The position numbers and the translations under genes were made by a program. A DNA stretch of 64,000 nt from Dactylosporangium vinaceum (lineage in GTDB: Bacteria > Actinomycetota > Actinomycetes > Mycobacteriales > Micromonosporaceae): positions 3,472,001 to 3,536,000 of the forward strand of contig NZ_CP061913.1 in the NCBI RefSeq assembly GCF_019904175.1, in the 5' to 3' direction. Under the pieces are notes generated by a model that saw only the letters and a program-made list of their open reading frames with translations, made no database searches and was not told where the DNA came from. Position 1 is the stretch's first letter, and each line of letters begins with the position of its first letter. Positions 7,806 through 16,718 of the stretch are shown here, piece by piece.

Positions 7806-8609
7806 GTGCAGCGCACCTATCCACCCGGCGTGACCTGCTGGATCGACACCGAGCAGCCCGACGTCGCGGCCGCGGCCGGCTTCTACGGCCGGCTCTTCGG
7901 CTGGACGGTCACCGAGGCACCAGCCGGCGGCTACTTCATCGCGACGCGTGACGGGCAGGACGTGGCCGCGATCGCCCCGGGCGGCGGCACCGCGGCCTGG
8001 AACACGTACGTCGCGGTCGGCGACGCCGACGCGGCGGCAGCGGCCGTGGCGAAGGCGGGTGGCCGGGTCACCGCCCAGCCGGCCGACGCCGGGCCGGCCG
8101 GGCGCGCGGCCACCTGCACCGACCCGCAGGGTGCGCAGTTGCGGCTCTGGCAGGCCGGGAAGCGGCTCGGCGCACAGGTCACCAACGCGCCCGGCACCTG
8201 GAACTTCAGCGACCTGCACACCACCGACGAGCCGGCCGCGCGCCAGTTCTACGCCCGGGTCTTCGGCTGGCGTTACGCGGACCTGCCCGGCGCCGGCGCG
8301 ATGATCCAGGTGCCCGGCTACGGCGACCACCTCGCCGCCACCGTCGACCCGGGCATCCACGAGCGGCAGGCCGGCGCGCCCGCGGGGTTCGCCGACGTGA
8401 TCGGCGCGCTGGCTCCGGCGGCCGAGGGCCCCGCCCGGTGGGAGGTCACGTTCACCGTGGCCGACCGCGACCACAGCGTCGCCACCGCTGAGGCTCTCGG
8501 CGCCACGGTACTGAGCGCCGAGAACACGATGTGGAGCAGGAAGGCCCGCCTCCGCGACCCCCAGGGCGCCGAGCTGACCGTGAGTCAGTTCGCGCCACCG
8601 GAGTCCTGA
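7806..8609 (+). CDS. Two-domain VOC (glyoxalase/bleomycin resistance-like) protein
   Basis: GTG 7806 follows GAGAGGAG. The 267-residue product contains two vicinal-oxygen-chelate domains (about residues 5-125 and 130-265), each starting with the typical W-x-D or W-x-F strand and AAxxFYxRxFGW helix (AAAAGFYGRLFGW; AARQFYARVFGWR). This twin layout is common in Streptomyces-type glyoxalase-like proteins, sometimes described as hydroxylases. Metal ligands are not obvious in both halves, so it may bind rather than turn over a ligand. It stands alone, convergent with the response-regulator gene. Confidence 0.85.
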   Translation: MQRTYPPGVTCWIDTEQPDVAAAAGFYGRLFGWTVTEAPAGGYFIATRDGQDVAAIAPGGGTAAWNTYVAVGDADAAAAAVAKAGGRVTAQPADAGPAGRAATCTDPQGAQLRLWQAGKRLGAQVTNAPGTWNFSDLHTTDEPAARQFYARVFGWRYADLPGAGAMIQVPGYGDHLAATVDPGIHERQAGAPAGFADVIGALAPAAEGPARWEVTFTVADRDHSVATAEALGATVLSAENTMWSRKARLRDPQGAELTVSQFAPPES

Positions 8610-8620
8610 CCCGGCCGCTC

Positions 8621-9271
8621 CTAGGTGTCGGTGGCGACGCCGTGGGACCAGGCCCAGGCGGCGATCTCGACGCGGTTGCGCAGGCCGAGCTTGGTCTGGA
8701 TGGTCGAGACGTGGCTCTTGACGGTGCTGATCGAAATGAACAGCGCCGCGCCGATCTCCAGGTTGGTGCGGCCGCGGGCGATGAGGCGGACGACCTCGGT
8801 CTCCCGGTCGGAGAGGCGGTGCTCGGTCAGGACCGCGCGGGGTGGCGGCTTCAGGTGCCGCAGCAGCCGGACCGTGATAGTCGGGGACACCAGCGCGTCG
8901 CCCGCATGCGCGGCGCGGACCGCCTCGATCAGCAGGGCCGGGCCGGCGTCCTTGAGGATGAAGCCGACGGCGCCGCCGGACAGGGCCGCGTAGACGTACT
9001 CGTCCAGGTCGAACGTCGTGACCACGATGACCCGCAGCGGCGCCGCCACGGCCGGGCCGGCCAGGGCGCGGGTCACCTCCAGGCCGTCGAGGCGGGGCAT
9101 GCGGATGTCGACCAGGCACACGTCGGGGCGCAGCCGCCGGGCCGCCTCCACGGCCTCGACACCGTCGGCCGCCTCGGCGACCACCTCGATGTCGTCCTGG
9201 TCCTCGAGGATCAGGCGGAGGCCGCCGCGGACCATTGCCTGGTCGTCGGCGACGAGGACGCGGATGCTCAT
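8621..9271 (-). CDS. NarL/LuxR-family response regulator
   Basis: A 216-residue protein with a receiver domain (residues 1-120; acidic pair DD at 9-10, phospho-acceptor Asp55 in VCLVDIRMPRLDG, Lys near 107 in FILKDAG) and a C-terminal LuxR helix-turn-helix (about 150-210, LSDRETEVVRLIARGRTNLE). It acts as a DNA-binding partner of the sensor kinase whose stop overlaps its start (ATGA at 9268-9271), so the two are co-translated. Target genes are not evident nearby. Confidence 0.92.
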   Translation of the reverse strand: MSIRVLVADDQAMVRGGLRLILEDQDDIEVVAEAADGVEAVEAARRLRPDVCLVDIRMPRLDGLEVTRALAGPAVAAPLRVIVVTTFDLDEYVYAALSGGAVGFILKDAGPALLIEAVRAAHAGDALVSPTITVRLLRHLKPPPRAVLTEHRLSDRETEVVRLIARGRTNLEIGAALFISISTVKSHVSTIQTKLGLRNRVEIAAWAWSHGVATDT

Positions 9272-10380
9272 CGGGGCAGCCTCGCCACGACCGCCCAGCC
9301 GTGCGGCTCCCGCGGGCCGGCCTGCAGCTGGCCGCCGAGCGCCTCGACCCGCTCGCGCATGCCGATCAGCCCGAACCCGCCGGGCTTGACCGGCCGGGCG
9401 GCCCGCGCGTCGTCGGTGACCGCTACCGTCACGTCGGCCGGGGACTCGGTCACACGGACACTGACGGTGCCGGCCCGCTCGGCGTGCCGGGCGATGTTGG
9501 TGAGGGACTCCTGCACGATGCGGTAGACAGTGCTTGTCAGCTCCGGGGCCCAGGCCGTCGTGGTCGCGGGCAGCTCGAGCCGCACGGCCCGGGCCTCCCC
9601 GGCCTCGAAGCGCCGCACGAGCTCGTCCAGCCGCTCGGTCGCGCCGCTGGCGGGCGCGGCGTCGGCCGTGTCGCGCAGCAGCCCCACGATGCGCCGCATC
9701 GCCGTGAGGGCCTCGGAGCCGGCCTCCTCGATGCCGCGTATCGACTCCTCCAGCCGCTCCGGGCGGCGACGGGCCACGACCCGGGCCGCCTGCGCCTGCA
9801 CGACGATGCCGGTGACGTGGTGAGCGACGACGTCGTGCAGTTCACGGGCGAGCACCAGGCGCTCCTCTCGCCGGACGGCCGAGGCCAGCTCCTGCCGTCG
9901 CGCGGCGATCAGTCGCAGCCACAGGCCGCCGCCCGCCCCGGCGACCCAGGCCAGGACGTCGGCGACGGCGACGACAGTGGCCCCGCCCGAGGCGGCGCGG
10001 GCCGAGAGCAGGGGTCCCGCCGCGAGCACGAGCAGGGCCGCGGCGGCGAGCACGGCCGCGCGGGGCGGGTCGAGGCGCCGGACCGCGCCGCCGGTCAGCA
10101 CGGCGAGCCCGAGGGCGAGCGCGGGCTGCGGCTCCACCGGGAACCCTCCAGTGCGGGCCGCGGCCACCGCCAGTACCCCGCCGAGGAGTCCGGCAACGGC
10201 GGTGGCGAAGGGGGCGCGGCGGCGCAGCAGCGCGGTGCCGACGACGGCCGCCCCGGCGAGCAGGCCTGGCAGCCAGTAGAGCCCGCCCCAGCTGGCCGCC
10301 AGCGGCACCGCCGTCGCGGCGAGCAGCACGGCGCCCCCGGCGGCCAGCGCCGCGTCCGCCGTCCGATCCCAACCCGTCAC
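9268..10380 (-). CDS. NarL-type sensor histidine kinase
   Basis: This 370-residue membrane kinase has about five or six hydrophobic segments in residues 15-150 without a separate sensor domain. A HisKA_3 dimerisation helix follows with phospho-acceptor His182 (ARELHDVVAHHVTG), then a HATPase domain (N box QESLTNIARHA; G box GGFGLIGMRERVEALGG). GTG 10380 starts the hydrophobic region directly. The family autophosphorylates and passes phosphate to the co-translated LuxR regulator. A very short extracytoplasmic part suggests it senses the membrane or cell envelope, as LiaS- and DesK-like kinases do. Confidence 0.9.
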   Translation of the reverse strand: MTGWDRTADAALAAGGAVLLAATAVPLAASWGGLYWLPGLLAGAAVVGTALLRRRAPFATAVAGLLGGVLAVAAARTGGFPVEPQPALALGLAVLTGGAVRRLDPPRAAVLAAAALLVLAAGPLLSARAASGGATVVAVADVLAWVAGAGGGLWLRLIAARRQELASAVRREERLVLARELHDVVAHHVTGIVVQAQAARVVARRRPERLEESIRGIEEAGSEALTAMRRIVGLLRDTADAAPASGATERLDELVRRFEAGEARAVRLELPATTTAWAPELTSTVYRIVQESLTNIARHAERAGTVSVRVTESPADVTVAVTDDARAARPVKPGGFGLIGMRERVEALGGQLQAGPREPHGWAVVARLPR

Positions 10381-10527
10381 GCTCCCCAGGCTACGGAGCC
10401 GCTCCCTGCGCCGCACCGGTCGAAAGTAGGGGCGGACCGCAGGAGGGAGCGGTCGGGAAGCGCGGGTGCGGAACCGGTCGGCCGAACGGTTGTACTGCGC
10501 GATCTTCGCAGGTCGCACAATCTGCGG

Positions 10528-12090
10528 GTGGTGACGGCGACGGTCTGGCAGACGCCTGTGCTGGTGGTCGGCGCGGGGACGGCCGGGTCCGTGCTCGCGC
10601 TCGAACTGGCGCACCACGGTGTCGCGTGCATGGTCATCGACCGGGGCGGCGCGGCGGAGCCGGTCGGGCTCGCGCACCTCGGCGGGCGCAGCATGGAGCT
10701 CCTGCGGCGGCTGGGCCTGGCCGCGGCGGTGCGCCGGGCCGGGCTCGACGCCGATGCGGCCACCGATCTCGTGTGGCGCCAGCGCCTCGACCGGCCGCCG
10801 GTGCTGATCGCGCAGCGGCCGTCGGTCAATCAACTGCGGCAGTTGTACGCCACGGTCAACGACGGCAGCGCGCCCGCCGAACACCACCAGCCGATCGTCG
10901 AGGCGCGCCTGGGCCAGTTGCTGCGCGGCTGCCTGGCCGCGAGCCCCCTCGTCGACCTGCGCGAGGGCTGGACCGCGACAGGCGTGCGGGTGACGCCCGA
11001 CGGCGTCGCCGTCACCGCTGCCGACGGGTCCGGCGAGGCGCGGCACACGATCCGCGCCCGCTACGTGGTGGGCTGCGACGGCGCCGCGAGCACGGTGCGC
11101 CGCTGCGCCGGCATCGAGCTCGACGCGCTGGCGGGGGCGCACGTGCGGTACCGGGCGATCGCGTTTCGCAGTGCCGATCTGGCGCTGCACTCGCGCGGGC
11201 CGGGGCTGTCGACGCTCGTCGTGGGCGGTGCGACGCTGCTGTCCCGGCCGCAGCGGCACCTGTGGGCGGCCCACCTGCCGCTCGGCGCCGGTGAGCTGGG
11301 GGAGTTCCTCGGCTCGGCGGTCGAGGTCCTCGGCGTGCAGGACTGGGACGACACGCTGCCGGTGGCCCGGCTGTACCGCCGCGGCCCCGTCTTCCTCGCC
11401 GGCGCGGCCGCGCACGGCTTCGCCCCGGCCGGTGACACGCCCGACCCCGGCATCGGCGACGCCGTGAACCTCGGCTGGAAGCTGGCCGCGCTGCACCTCG
11501 GCTGGGGCGGCCCGGCCCTGCTCGACAGCTACGAGGCCGAGCGCCGCCCGCGCGCGCTGATGGACCGGGAGCTTCTCGCGCGCGGGCTGGAGACCCGCCG
11601 CCGGTTCGGCCGCCTGGCCGCCGCGGGCGCGCCGGCGGACTACCTGGCCGGCTTCCTGCGCGGGGAGCCCGCGCTCGCCGACGACCTCGGCTCCGGCTAC
11701 TGCGAGCGCTACGCGGCCTCGCCCGTCATCCGCTACGAGCGCGGCCACCCGCCGCCGCCCGGGCCGCGGATCACGCCGAGCACCTGGCCCGGCGGGCGCG
11801 CCCCGGCGGTGCGCCTGGCCGACGGCGGGCAGTTCTTCGACCGGCTCGGGCCGCAGTTCACGCTCGTCGACCTGACCGGCGGCGGCGACGGGCGGGCGCT
11901 GGCCGCGGCGGCGCGGTCGCGCGGGCTGCCGGTCGCCCACCTGCCCCTCGACGAGCCGGCGGTGCGGGCGTGCTGGGGGCGGCGGCTGGTGCTCGTCCGC
12001 CCCGACCAGCACGTGGCCTGGCGCGACGACGCCGGGCTTGACGACTGGGACGCGGTGCTCGACACCGTCTTCGGGCGTCAGCCGGATTGA
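10528..12090 (+). CDS. FAD-dependent aromatic hydroxylase-type monooxygenase
   Basis: A protein of about 520 residues of the class A flavin monooxygenase family (PheA/RdmE-like). The Rossmann start VLVVGAGTAGSVLALEL and the DG motif RYVVGCDGAASTVRR are intact, and a thioredoxin-like C-terminal domain is present. The GD motif, normally GDAAH, reads GAAAHGFAP: Ala replaces the ribityl-binding Asp at about residue 293. Two in-frame GTG codons (10528 and 10531) are possible starts; no good ribosome site is seen, so the mRNA may be leaderless. Such enzymes hydroxylate phenols or polyketides with NADPH and oxygen. The substrate is unknown. Confidence 0.85.
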   Translation: MVTATVWQTPVLVVGAGTAGSVLALELAHHGVACMVIDRGGAAEPVGLAHLGGRSMELLRRLGLAAAVRRAGLDADAATDLVWRQRLDRPPVLIAQRPSVNQLRQLYATVNDGSAPAEHHQPIVEARLGQLLRGCLAASPLVDLREGWTATGVRVTPDGVAVTAADGSGEARHTIRARYVVGCDGAASTVRRCAGIELDALAGAHVRYRAIAFRSADLALHSRGPGLSTLVVGGATLLSRPQRHLWAAHLPLGAGELGEFLGSAVEVLGVQDWDDTLPVARLYRRGPVFLAGAAAHGFAPAGDTPDPGIGDAVNLGWKLAALHLGWGGPALLDSYEAERRPRALMDRELLARGLETRRRFGRLAAAGAPADYLAGFLRGEPALADDLGSGYCERYAASPVIRYERGHPPPPGPRITPSTWPGGRAPAVRLADGGQFFDRLGPQFTLVDLTGGGDGRALAAAARSRGLPVAHLPLDEPAVRACWGRRLVLVRPDQHVAWRDDAGLDDWDAVLDTVFGRQPD

Positions 12091-12106
12091 CCGATATTTT
12101 CGGTCA
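12088..12106 (+). terminator. Hairpin at the monooxygenase stop codon
   Basis: TGACCGA and TCGGTCA form a perfect 7-bp stem with a 5-nt loop starting at the stop codon. There is no T-run, so it could be a weak terminator or an operator for the next gene. Confidence 0.4.
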
Positions 12107-12178
12107 TGTACGTGTAACAGCGAAATGTCCGATACGGTCGCCTGACACGGTCAGGGTCGTACGTACGGGGGATTTTCG

Positions 12179-13651
12179 TTGATCAAGGTGCTTCGGCGGC
12201 GGGGATCCCCGCTGCCCAATCTCGTGCTCGCCGGGCTGCTGCTCGCCGGCTTCACCGCGGCGGCGGCCGCACCGGCCACCGACGCCCCGGCGCAGGTGCC
12301 GGTCAGTCTCGCCGGTCAGCCGGTGGTGAGCACCATCAGCCCGCTGACCGGGCCGTCCACGGGCGCCACGACCGTGACGATCACGGGGACCGGGTTCACC
12401 GGGGCGACCGCTGTGACGTTCAACGGCACGGACGCCGCCTCGTTCACTGTCGACAGCCCGACCCAGATCACCGCGGTCACGCCCGCGGGCACGGCCGGGC
12501 CGGTGCTCGTGCGGGTCGCGATCGGCGCCTGCGTCTCGTCGGCCGGTGGGTCGTTCACCTACACCGCGCCGGTGGTCGTCCCGCCCATCATCCCTCCCAT
12601 CTTCCCGCCCATCGGGCTCCCGCCGATCGTGACGTCGATCTCGCCCGCGTCCGGGAGCACGGCCGGCGGGACCGCGGTGACGATCACGGGCTCGTTCCTG
12701 ACCGGTGCGACGGGCGTGTCGGTCGGCGGCAGCGCGGCCACCTCGGTCGTCGTCGTCAGCAGCACCCAGGTCACCGCGGTCACGCCCGCGCACGCCGCCG
12801 GCAGCGTGGGCGTCGCGGTGACGACCGCGTTCGGCTCGGGGACGCTCCCGGGCGGGTACACCTACACCGAGCCCCCGCTGGAGCGGGCCGGGACGCGGAT
12901 GCAGAAGGTCTTCTTCCAGATGCCCGTGGCCTGCCCGGCCCCGCCGGGCGCGCCGGCCCCGGTGACGGCCACGGCCGGGACCTCGTCGATCACCGTGCAC
13001 TGGGCGGCGGCGACCCCGCACGACTCGCCCGTCACCGGCTACACGGTCACGGCCTCGCCCGGGCCGGCCACCTGCACCACGCTCGTCACCGACGCGGACC
13101 CGCTGGGCTGCGTGCTGGGTGCGACAGCCGGCGTGCAGTACACCGTGTCGGTCGTGGCCGAGTCGGCCGCGGGCGCCTCGGAGCCGGCCGTGAGCGATCC
13201 GGTGACGCCGGCCGCGCCGGTCGTGCCGCTCGCGCCGCCGGACACGCCGCTGACGCTGACCACTGACAAGGGCCGGATCAACAGCGCCGCGCCCGGCCAG
13301 CAGATCGTGGTGATCGGCACCGGCTTCGCCGCCCACTCCACGGCGACGATCACGCTGTACTCCGCGCCGCTCACCCTGGGCACGGTCGTGACCGACGGCA
13401 ACGGCGACTTCAGCAAGCCGGTCACCGTGCCGGCCGGCATCGCCACCGGCGTGCACACGGTGGTCGCGCAGGGCGTCGCGCCCTCGGGCAACCCGCGGGC
13501 GATGAAGCTGACGGTCACCGTCGCCCCGCGCGCGGCGGCGGCCGGCCTGGCCGTCACCGGCGCCCCGGCGGGCCCGCTCGCCCTGGCCGGCCTGGCCATG
13601 GTCCTCGCGGGTGCGGTACTGCTGCGGCCCCGGCGGCCGCGCCTGGGCTAG
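12179..13651 (+). CDS. Surface protein with IPT/TIG and FN3 domains and LAxTG sorting signal
   Basis: TTG 12179 follows GGGGGA at 8 nt. The 490-residue product has a signal peptide (residues 1-32), two IPT/TIG immunoglobulin-like domains (about 47-130 and 148-232), a proline-rich linker between them, a fibronectin-III domain (about 259-341) and a third beta domain (350-450). It ends in LAVTG (457-461), a hydrophobic span and RPRRPRLG. LAxTG is the motif known for class E sortases of Streptomyces relatives, so it is probably anchored covalently to the wall. It may serve adhesion or hyphal surface structure. No sortase gene is in the window. Confidence 0.85.
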   Translation: MIKVLRRRGSPLPNLVLAGLLLAGFTAAAAAPATDAPAQVPVSLAGQPVVSTISPLTGPSTGATTVTITGTGFTGATAVTFNGTDAASFTVDSPTQITAVTPAGTAGPVLVRVAIGACVSSAGGSFTYTAPVVVPPIIPPIFPPIGLPPIVTSISPASGSTAGGTAVTITGSFLTGATGVSVGGSAATSVVVVSSTQVTAVTPAHAAGSVGVAVTTAFGSGTLPGGYTYTEPPLERAGTRMQKVFFQMPVACPAPPGAPAPVTATAGTSSITVHWAAATPHDSPVTGYTVTASPGPATCTTLVTDADPLGCVLGATAGVQYTVSVVAESAAGASEPAVSDPVTPAAPVVPLAPPDTPLTLTTDKGRINSAAPGQQIVVIGTGFAAHSTATITLYSAPLTLGTVVTDGNGDFSKPVTVPAGIATGVHTVVAQGVAPSGNPRAMKLTVTVAPRAAAAGLAVTGAPAGPLALAGLAMVLAGAVLLRPRRPRLG

Positions 13652-13697
13652 CGGACCGGTTGCTGCGGGGTTGATGCTGTGGGGTGGACCAGTGCGC

Positions 13698-14513
13698 TCA
13701 GCCCCGCAGCACCGGCTCGGGGCTGCGCGGCGTCTCCCGGCGCTGCGGCTTCGGCGCCCGGTTCAGTGCCTTCGGGGCCGCGGTCAGCATCGGCTTGAGC
13801 GCGTCGGACCACACCTTGGCCATCTTCGTGAACCCGGCCGTGCCCGGGTGGATGCCGTCGGGGATGTCCTTGAGCGTCATGTGCGCCGCACCCATGTCGA
13901 CGAAGTGCACCTTGGCGCCCTTGTCGCGCACGATCCCGGGCAGGGCCGCGCTGAACAGGCTCGCCCGCGTCTGCGCCCCGTGGTCCTGCAGGGGCAGCAG
14001 CGACCCGACGAAGATGTCGGCCTCGGGTGCGGCCGCCATGACGTGGTCGATCAGCAGCGACATTCGCGCGGGCGCGCCGGGCATGTCGTAGTCCTGCAGC
14101 GCGTCGTTCGTGCCGAGGTGGATGAGCACGATGCGCGGGTCGGACGCCTTCACCCACTGTGTGACCTGGGCGTCGTCCTGGTCGATGCGATAGCCGGAGT
14201 GCCCCTCGTGGTCGTGGTCGGGCAAGTCCTCGGGCCCGTTCTGCAGCGACCCGACGAAGTCGACCCGCACCCCGGCCGCGGTGAGCTGCTTCCAGAGCGC
14301 GACCCGATACGCGCCGTCGGCGTTCGCCGTCCGCCCGTCGGTGATCGAGTCGCCGAGCGGCATGATCCGCACCACGGGCCCGGTCAGCGGCGTGATCCCG
14401 ATCGTCGGGTCCGGTATCGGCTGCGGGTCGTCCCCGCAGGCGGCGGTGCCCAGGGTCAGGGCAGTCAGCGTGGCGGCGGCCAGCATCGTCGTCGCGCGTC
14501 TCACGCCGTGCAT
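13698..14513 (-). CDS. GDSL/SGNH-type esterase lipoprotein
   Basis: A 271-residue protein. Residues 1-30 are a lipoprotein signal ending LGTAAC, so it is probably lipid-anchored outside the membrane. The SGNH fold is clear: block I IMPLGDSITDG with the nucleophile Ser, a Gly in VGSLQ, block III IHLGTNDAL with Asn, and block V DGIHPGTAGF with the catalytic Asp and His. It probably removes acyl groups from a polysaccharide or lipid. The start at 14513 is chosen because it gives the canonical lipoprotein signal; a GTG or ATG further upstream cannot be excluded. Confidence 0.88.
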   Translation of the reverse strand: MHGVRRATTMLAAATLTALTLGTAACGDDPQPIPDPTIGITPLTGPVVRIMPLGDSITDGRTANADGAYRVALWKQLTAAGVRVDFVGSLQNGPEDLPDHDHEGHSGYRIDQDDAQVTQWVKASDPRIVLIHLGTNDALQDYDMPGAPARMSLLIDHVMAAAPEADIFVGSLLPLQDHGAQTRASLFSAALPGIVRDKGAKVHFVDMGAAHMTLKDIPDGIHPGTAGFTKMAKVWSDALKPMLTAAPKALNRAPKPQRRETPRSPEPVLRG

Positions 14514-14632
14514 TGTGCCCGGTCGGTGCGAACCGGTCATCGGGTGATCGTTCGGACGCCCGGGTCGGACCGGCGTGAGCTGCGGCACAGGGCGATGGCT
14601 TGAGTCCCGGGCGGGCGTGCCGATGTCCGTGC

Positions 14633-16243
14633 ATGGCCGACATCAGGGTCGAGCCCGCGGACCGTGACGCGGTGCTCCAGGCGACGATCGCGCACCACCC
14701 CGGCGCGTTCATCGGCGCGGTCGGGCCCACCGGGTTCTTCGTCGACCTGCCGGAGGAGCTGCGGGCCACCGGCCTGCGGCCGATCGTCGGCCCGACCTCG
14801 GCGCTGGCTCTGGCGCTGCCCGAGGATCACCGGGTCATCATCGACGGGTGGCAGCGACTGCTGAGCGAGGGCGGTGCCACCGTCCGGTTCCGGCCGCGGT
14901 CGCGGGCGGACCGGCCGGCGTGGCTGCACATGATCGACGTGAGCCACCGCTACGGCGTGGTCGTCGTCGTCATCACCGACCTCGACGGCGTCACCGTGCT
15001 GGAGCACGAGGACATCCGGCCGCGGCTGGTGACGGTGCGCAAGGACCAGGCGGCCGTCATCATCCAGGCCGACCCGCAGATCCACCGCGTCCTGGGCTGG
15101 AGCGCGGGGGAGCTCACCGGGCGGCGCTCCCTCGAGCTGGTGCACCCCGACGACCACCAGCGCGCGATCGCCGCCTGGATGGACCTGCTGTCGATCCCGG
15201 CCGGCGAGGCCCGCCGCGTCCGGCTGCGCCACCTGCACCGCGACGGGCACGTCATCTGGTTCGAGATCACCAACCACAGCCTGCTGCACGGCGCCGAGCC
15301 GTGCGTGCTGGCCGAGATGCTCGACATCACCGAGGAGATGGCCGCCGAGGAGGCGCTGCGGGCCAGTGAGCAGCTGCTGCGCCGGCTCACCGAGGCGCTG
15401 CCGATGAGCGTCATCCAGATCGACGCGCACCGCAAGGTGGTGTACCAGAACGCCCGCGGCGCCCGGATGGTCGGCACCGTCGTCGGTGAGGAGCTCGGGG
15501 AGCGGCAGCTGGCCACCGTCATCCCCGGCGACCGGGTCGCGGTCGACCAGGCCCTGGACCGGGTGCTGCGCGAAGGCGGTGACGCCGACATCGAGTACGG
15601 CTACCGCGACCCCTCCCTCGGCCTGCGCCGGGCCAGCGCCAAGGCCCGCACGCTGACGACCGCCGACGGGCGCGTCGCCGGGGCGGTCCTGTGCCTGGCC
15701 GACGTCACCGAGGACGTCCGGCTGCGCGAGGAGCTGCGCCGCCGGGCCACCCTCGACGCGCTCACCGGCTGCCGCAACCGTGCGGCGACCCTGGCCGCGC
15801 TGGGAGAGGCGCTGGCGGGGGCGCGGTGGGGTACCGCCGCCGTCTTCGTGGATCTGAACGACTTCAAGCTCGTCAACGACCGCTTCGGGCACGCCGCCGG
15901 CGATCGGGTCCTGGTCCACGTCGCGCGGATCCTCCAGACGGTGGCCGGTGACGCGGCAGTGGTCGGCCGCCTCGGCGGCGACGAGTTCGTGGTCGTCTGC
16001 GCCGACGTGGCCGGCCCGGAGGACGCCCACTGCCTCGCCGCCGCGTTCGGCACCGCGCTCGAGTCCACCCCGATCGACCTCGGCGGCCCGGTCCTGCGCG
16101 TCCGCGCGAGCATCGGCACCGCGTGGACCGGCCCGGGCGGCCTGCCCGCGGACGCGCTCATCGCCCAGGCCGACAAGAAGATGTACGAGGCGAAGCACGG
16201 CCTGCATCCGGTACCGCGGCCGCGCCCTACGGTGTTCCCGTGA
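14633..16243 (+). CDS. Diguanylate cyclase with PAS domains (PAS-PAS-GGDEF)
   Basis: A 536-residue cytosolic protein. An N-terminal region of unknown type (1-135) is followed by a PAS-like domain (about 140-240), a second PAS domain (about 250-365) and a GGDEF domain (370-530). The active site is canonical (RLGGDEFVVV, residues 446-455), so it should make cyclic-di-GMP from two GTP. The product-inhibition RxxD site five residues upstream is missing, so feedback inhibition is unlikely. In actinomycetes cyclic-di-GMP controls development through BldD. An EAL enzyme, which would degrade the signal, is encoded at 25.6 kb in this window. Confidence 0.9.
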   Translation: MADIRVEPADRDAVLQATIAHHPGAFIGAVGPTGFFVDLPEELRATGLRPIVGPTSALALALPEDHRVIIDGWQRLLSEGGATVRFRPRSRADRPAWLHMIDVSHRYGVVVVVITDLDGVTVLEHEDIRPRLVTVRKDQAAVIIQADPQIHRVLGWSAGELTGRRSLELVHPDDHQRAIAAWMDLLSIPAGEARRVRLRHLHRDGHVIWFEITNHSLLHGAEPCVLAEMLDITEEMAAEEALRASEQLLRRLTEALPMSVIQIDAHRKVVYQNARGARMVGTVVGEELGERQLATVIPGDRVAVDQALDRVLREGGDADIEYGYRDPSLGLRRASAKARTLTTADGRVAGAVLCLADVTEDVRLREELRRRATLDALTGCRNRAATLAALGEALAGARWGTAAVFVDLNDFKLVNDRFGHAAGDRVLVHVARILQTVAGDAAVVGRLGGDEFVVVCADVAGPEDAHCLAAAFGTALESTPIDLGGPVLRVRASIGTAWTGPGGLPADALIAQADKKMYEAKHGLHPVPRPRPTVFP

Positions 16244-16643
16244 CGCGCTCGTCCAGGCGCTCGTAGCGCTGCCGGGCCGCCTGGGGCGTGCCCAGCCCCA
16301 GGCTGAGTGCGATGTCCTGCCAGGTCATCCCGCCGGCCCGGGCTCGCCGCAGCAGGTACAGCTCGGTGGTGTCCAGCTCCGCCCGCACGTCCGGCAGCAG
16401 CGTCAGCGCGGCGACGAGGTCGGACTCGTCGAGCGGCGGCTCGCCGGGCGCGGGCGGCACGGAGCCTGCGGCCATCGCGGCGGCGACCCGGACCACCTCG
16501 ATCGGCGCGGCCACCGACTCGTGCACGTGCCGGCCGCGCAGCTCGGGCGTGGCGGCGTGCCGCTCGGTGAGGTGGGTGAGGGCCGCGTACACGCGCTCGG
16601 CCCGCCGCGCCTCGGGGTCGGGCTTCTGCAGGAGTGGTTCCAT
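16227..16643 (-). CDS. Small helix-turn-helix protein
   Basis: This 138-residue protein is mostly helical and ends in a sigma-region-4-like helix-turn-helix (TWQDIALSLGLGTPQAARQR, about residues 108-127), typical of small actinobacterial DNA-binding proteins. ATG 16643 begins the conserved part. Its 3' end overlaps the end of the diguanylate cyclase gene by 17 nt tail to tail. The AT-richer upstream region contains TTCAAC/TTCAAA direct repeats that could be its own operator. Function otherwise unknown. Confidence 0.75.
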   Translation of the reverse strand: MEPLLQKPDPEARRAERVYAALTHLTERHAATPELRGRHVHESVAAPIEVVRVAAAMAAGSVPPAPGEPPLDESDLVAALTLLPDVRAELDTTELYLLRRARAGGMTWQDIALSLGLGTPQAARQRYERLDERVTGTP

Positions 16644-16718
16644 GCGTTCATCATGACACGTTTTCAACAACATGTTCAAACCGTGCCCGATCGGCACCCC
16701 ATCTGGTAGACCGGGTGC

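Noticed and set aside
9268..12012. A single 914-residue minus-strand protein covering the kinase and the antisense of the monooxygenase
   Set aside because: The first 540 residues are the antisense shadow of the FAD gene; the kinase has its own GTG start at 10380.
10531..12090. GTG 10531 as start of the monooxygenase
   Set aside because: Equally possible as 10528; neither has a ribosome site. The longer form is listed and the doubt noted.
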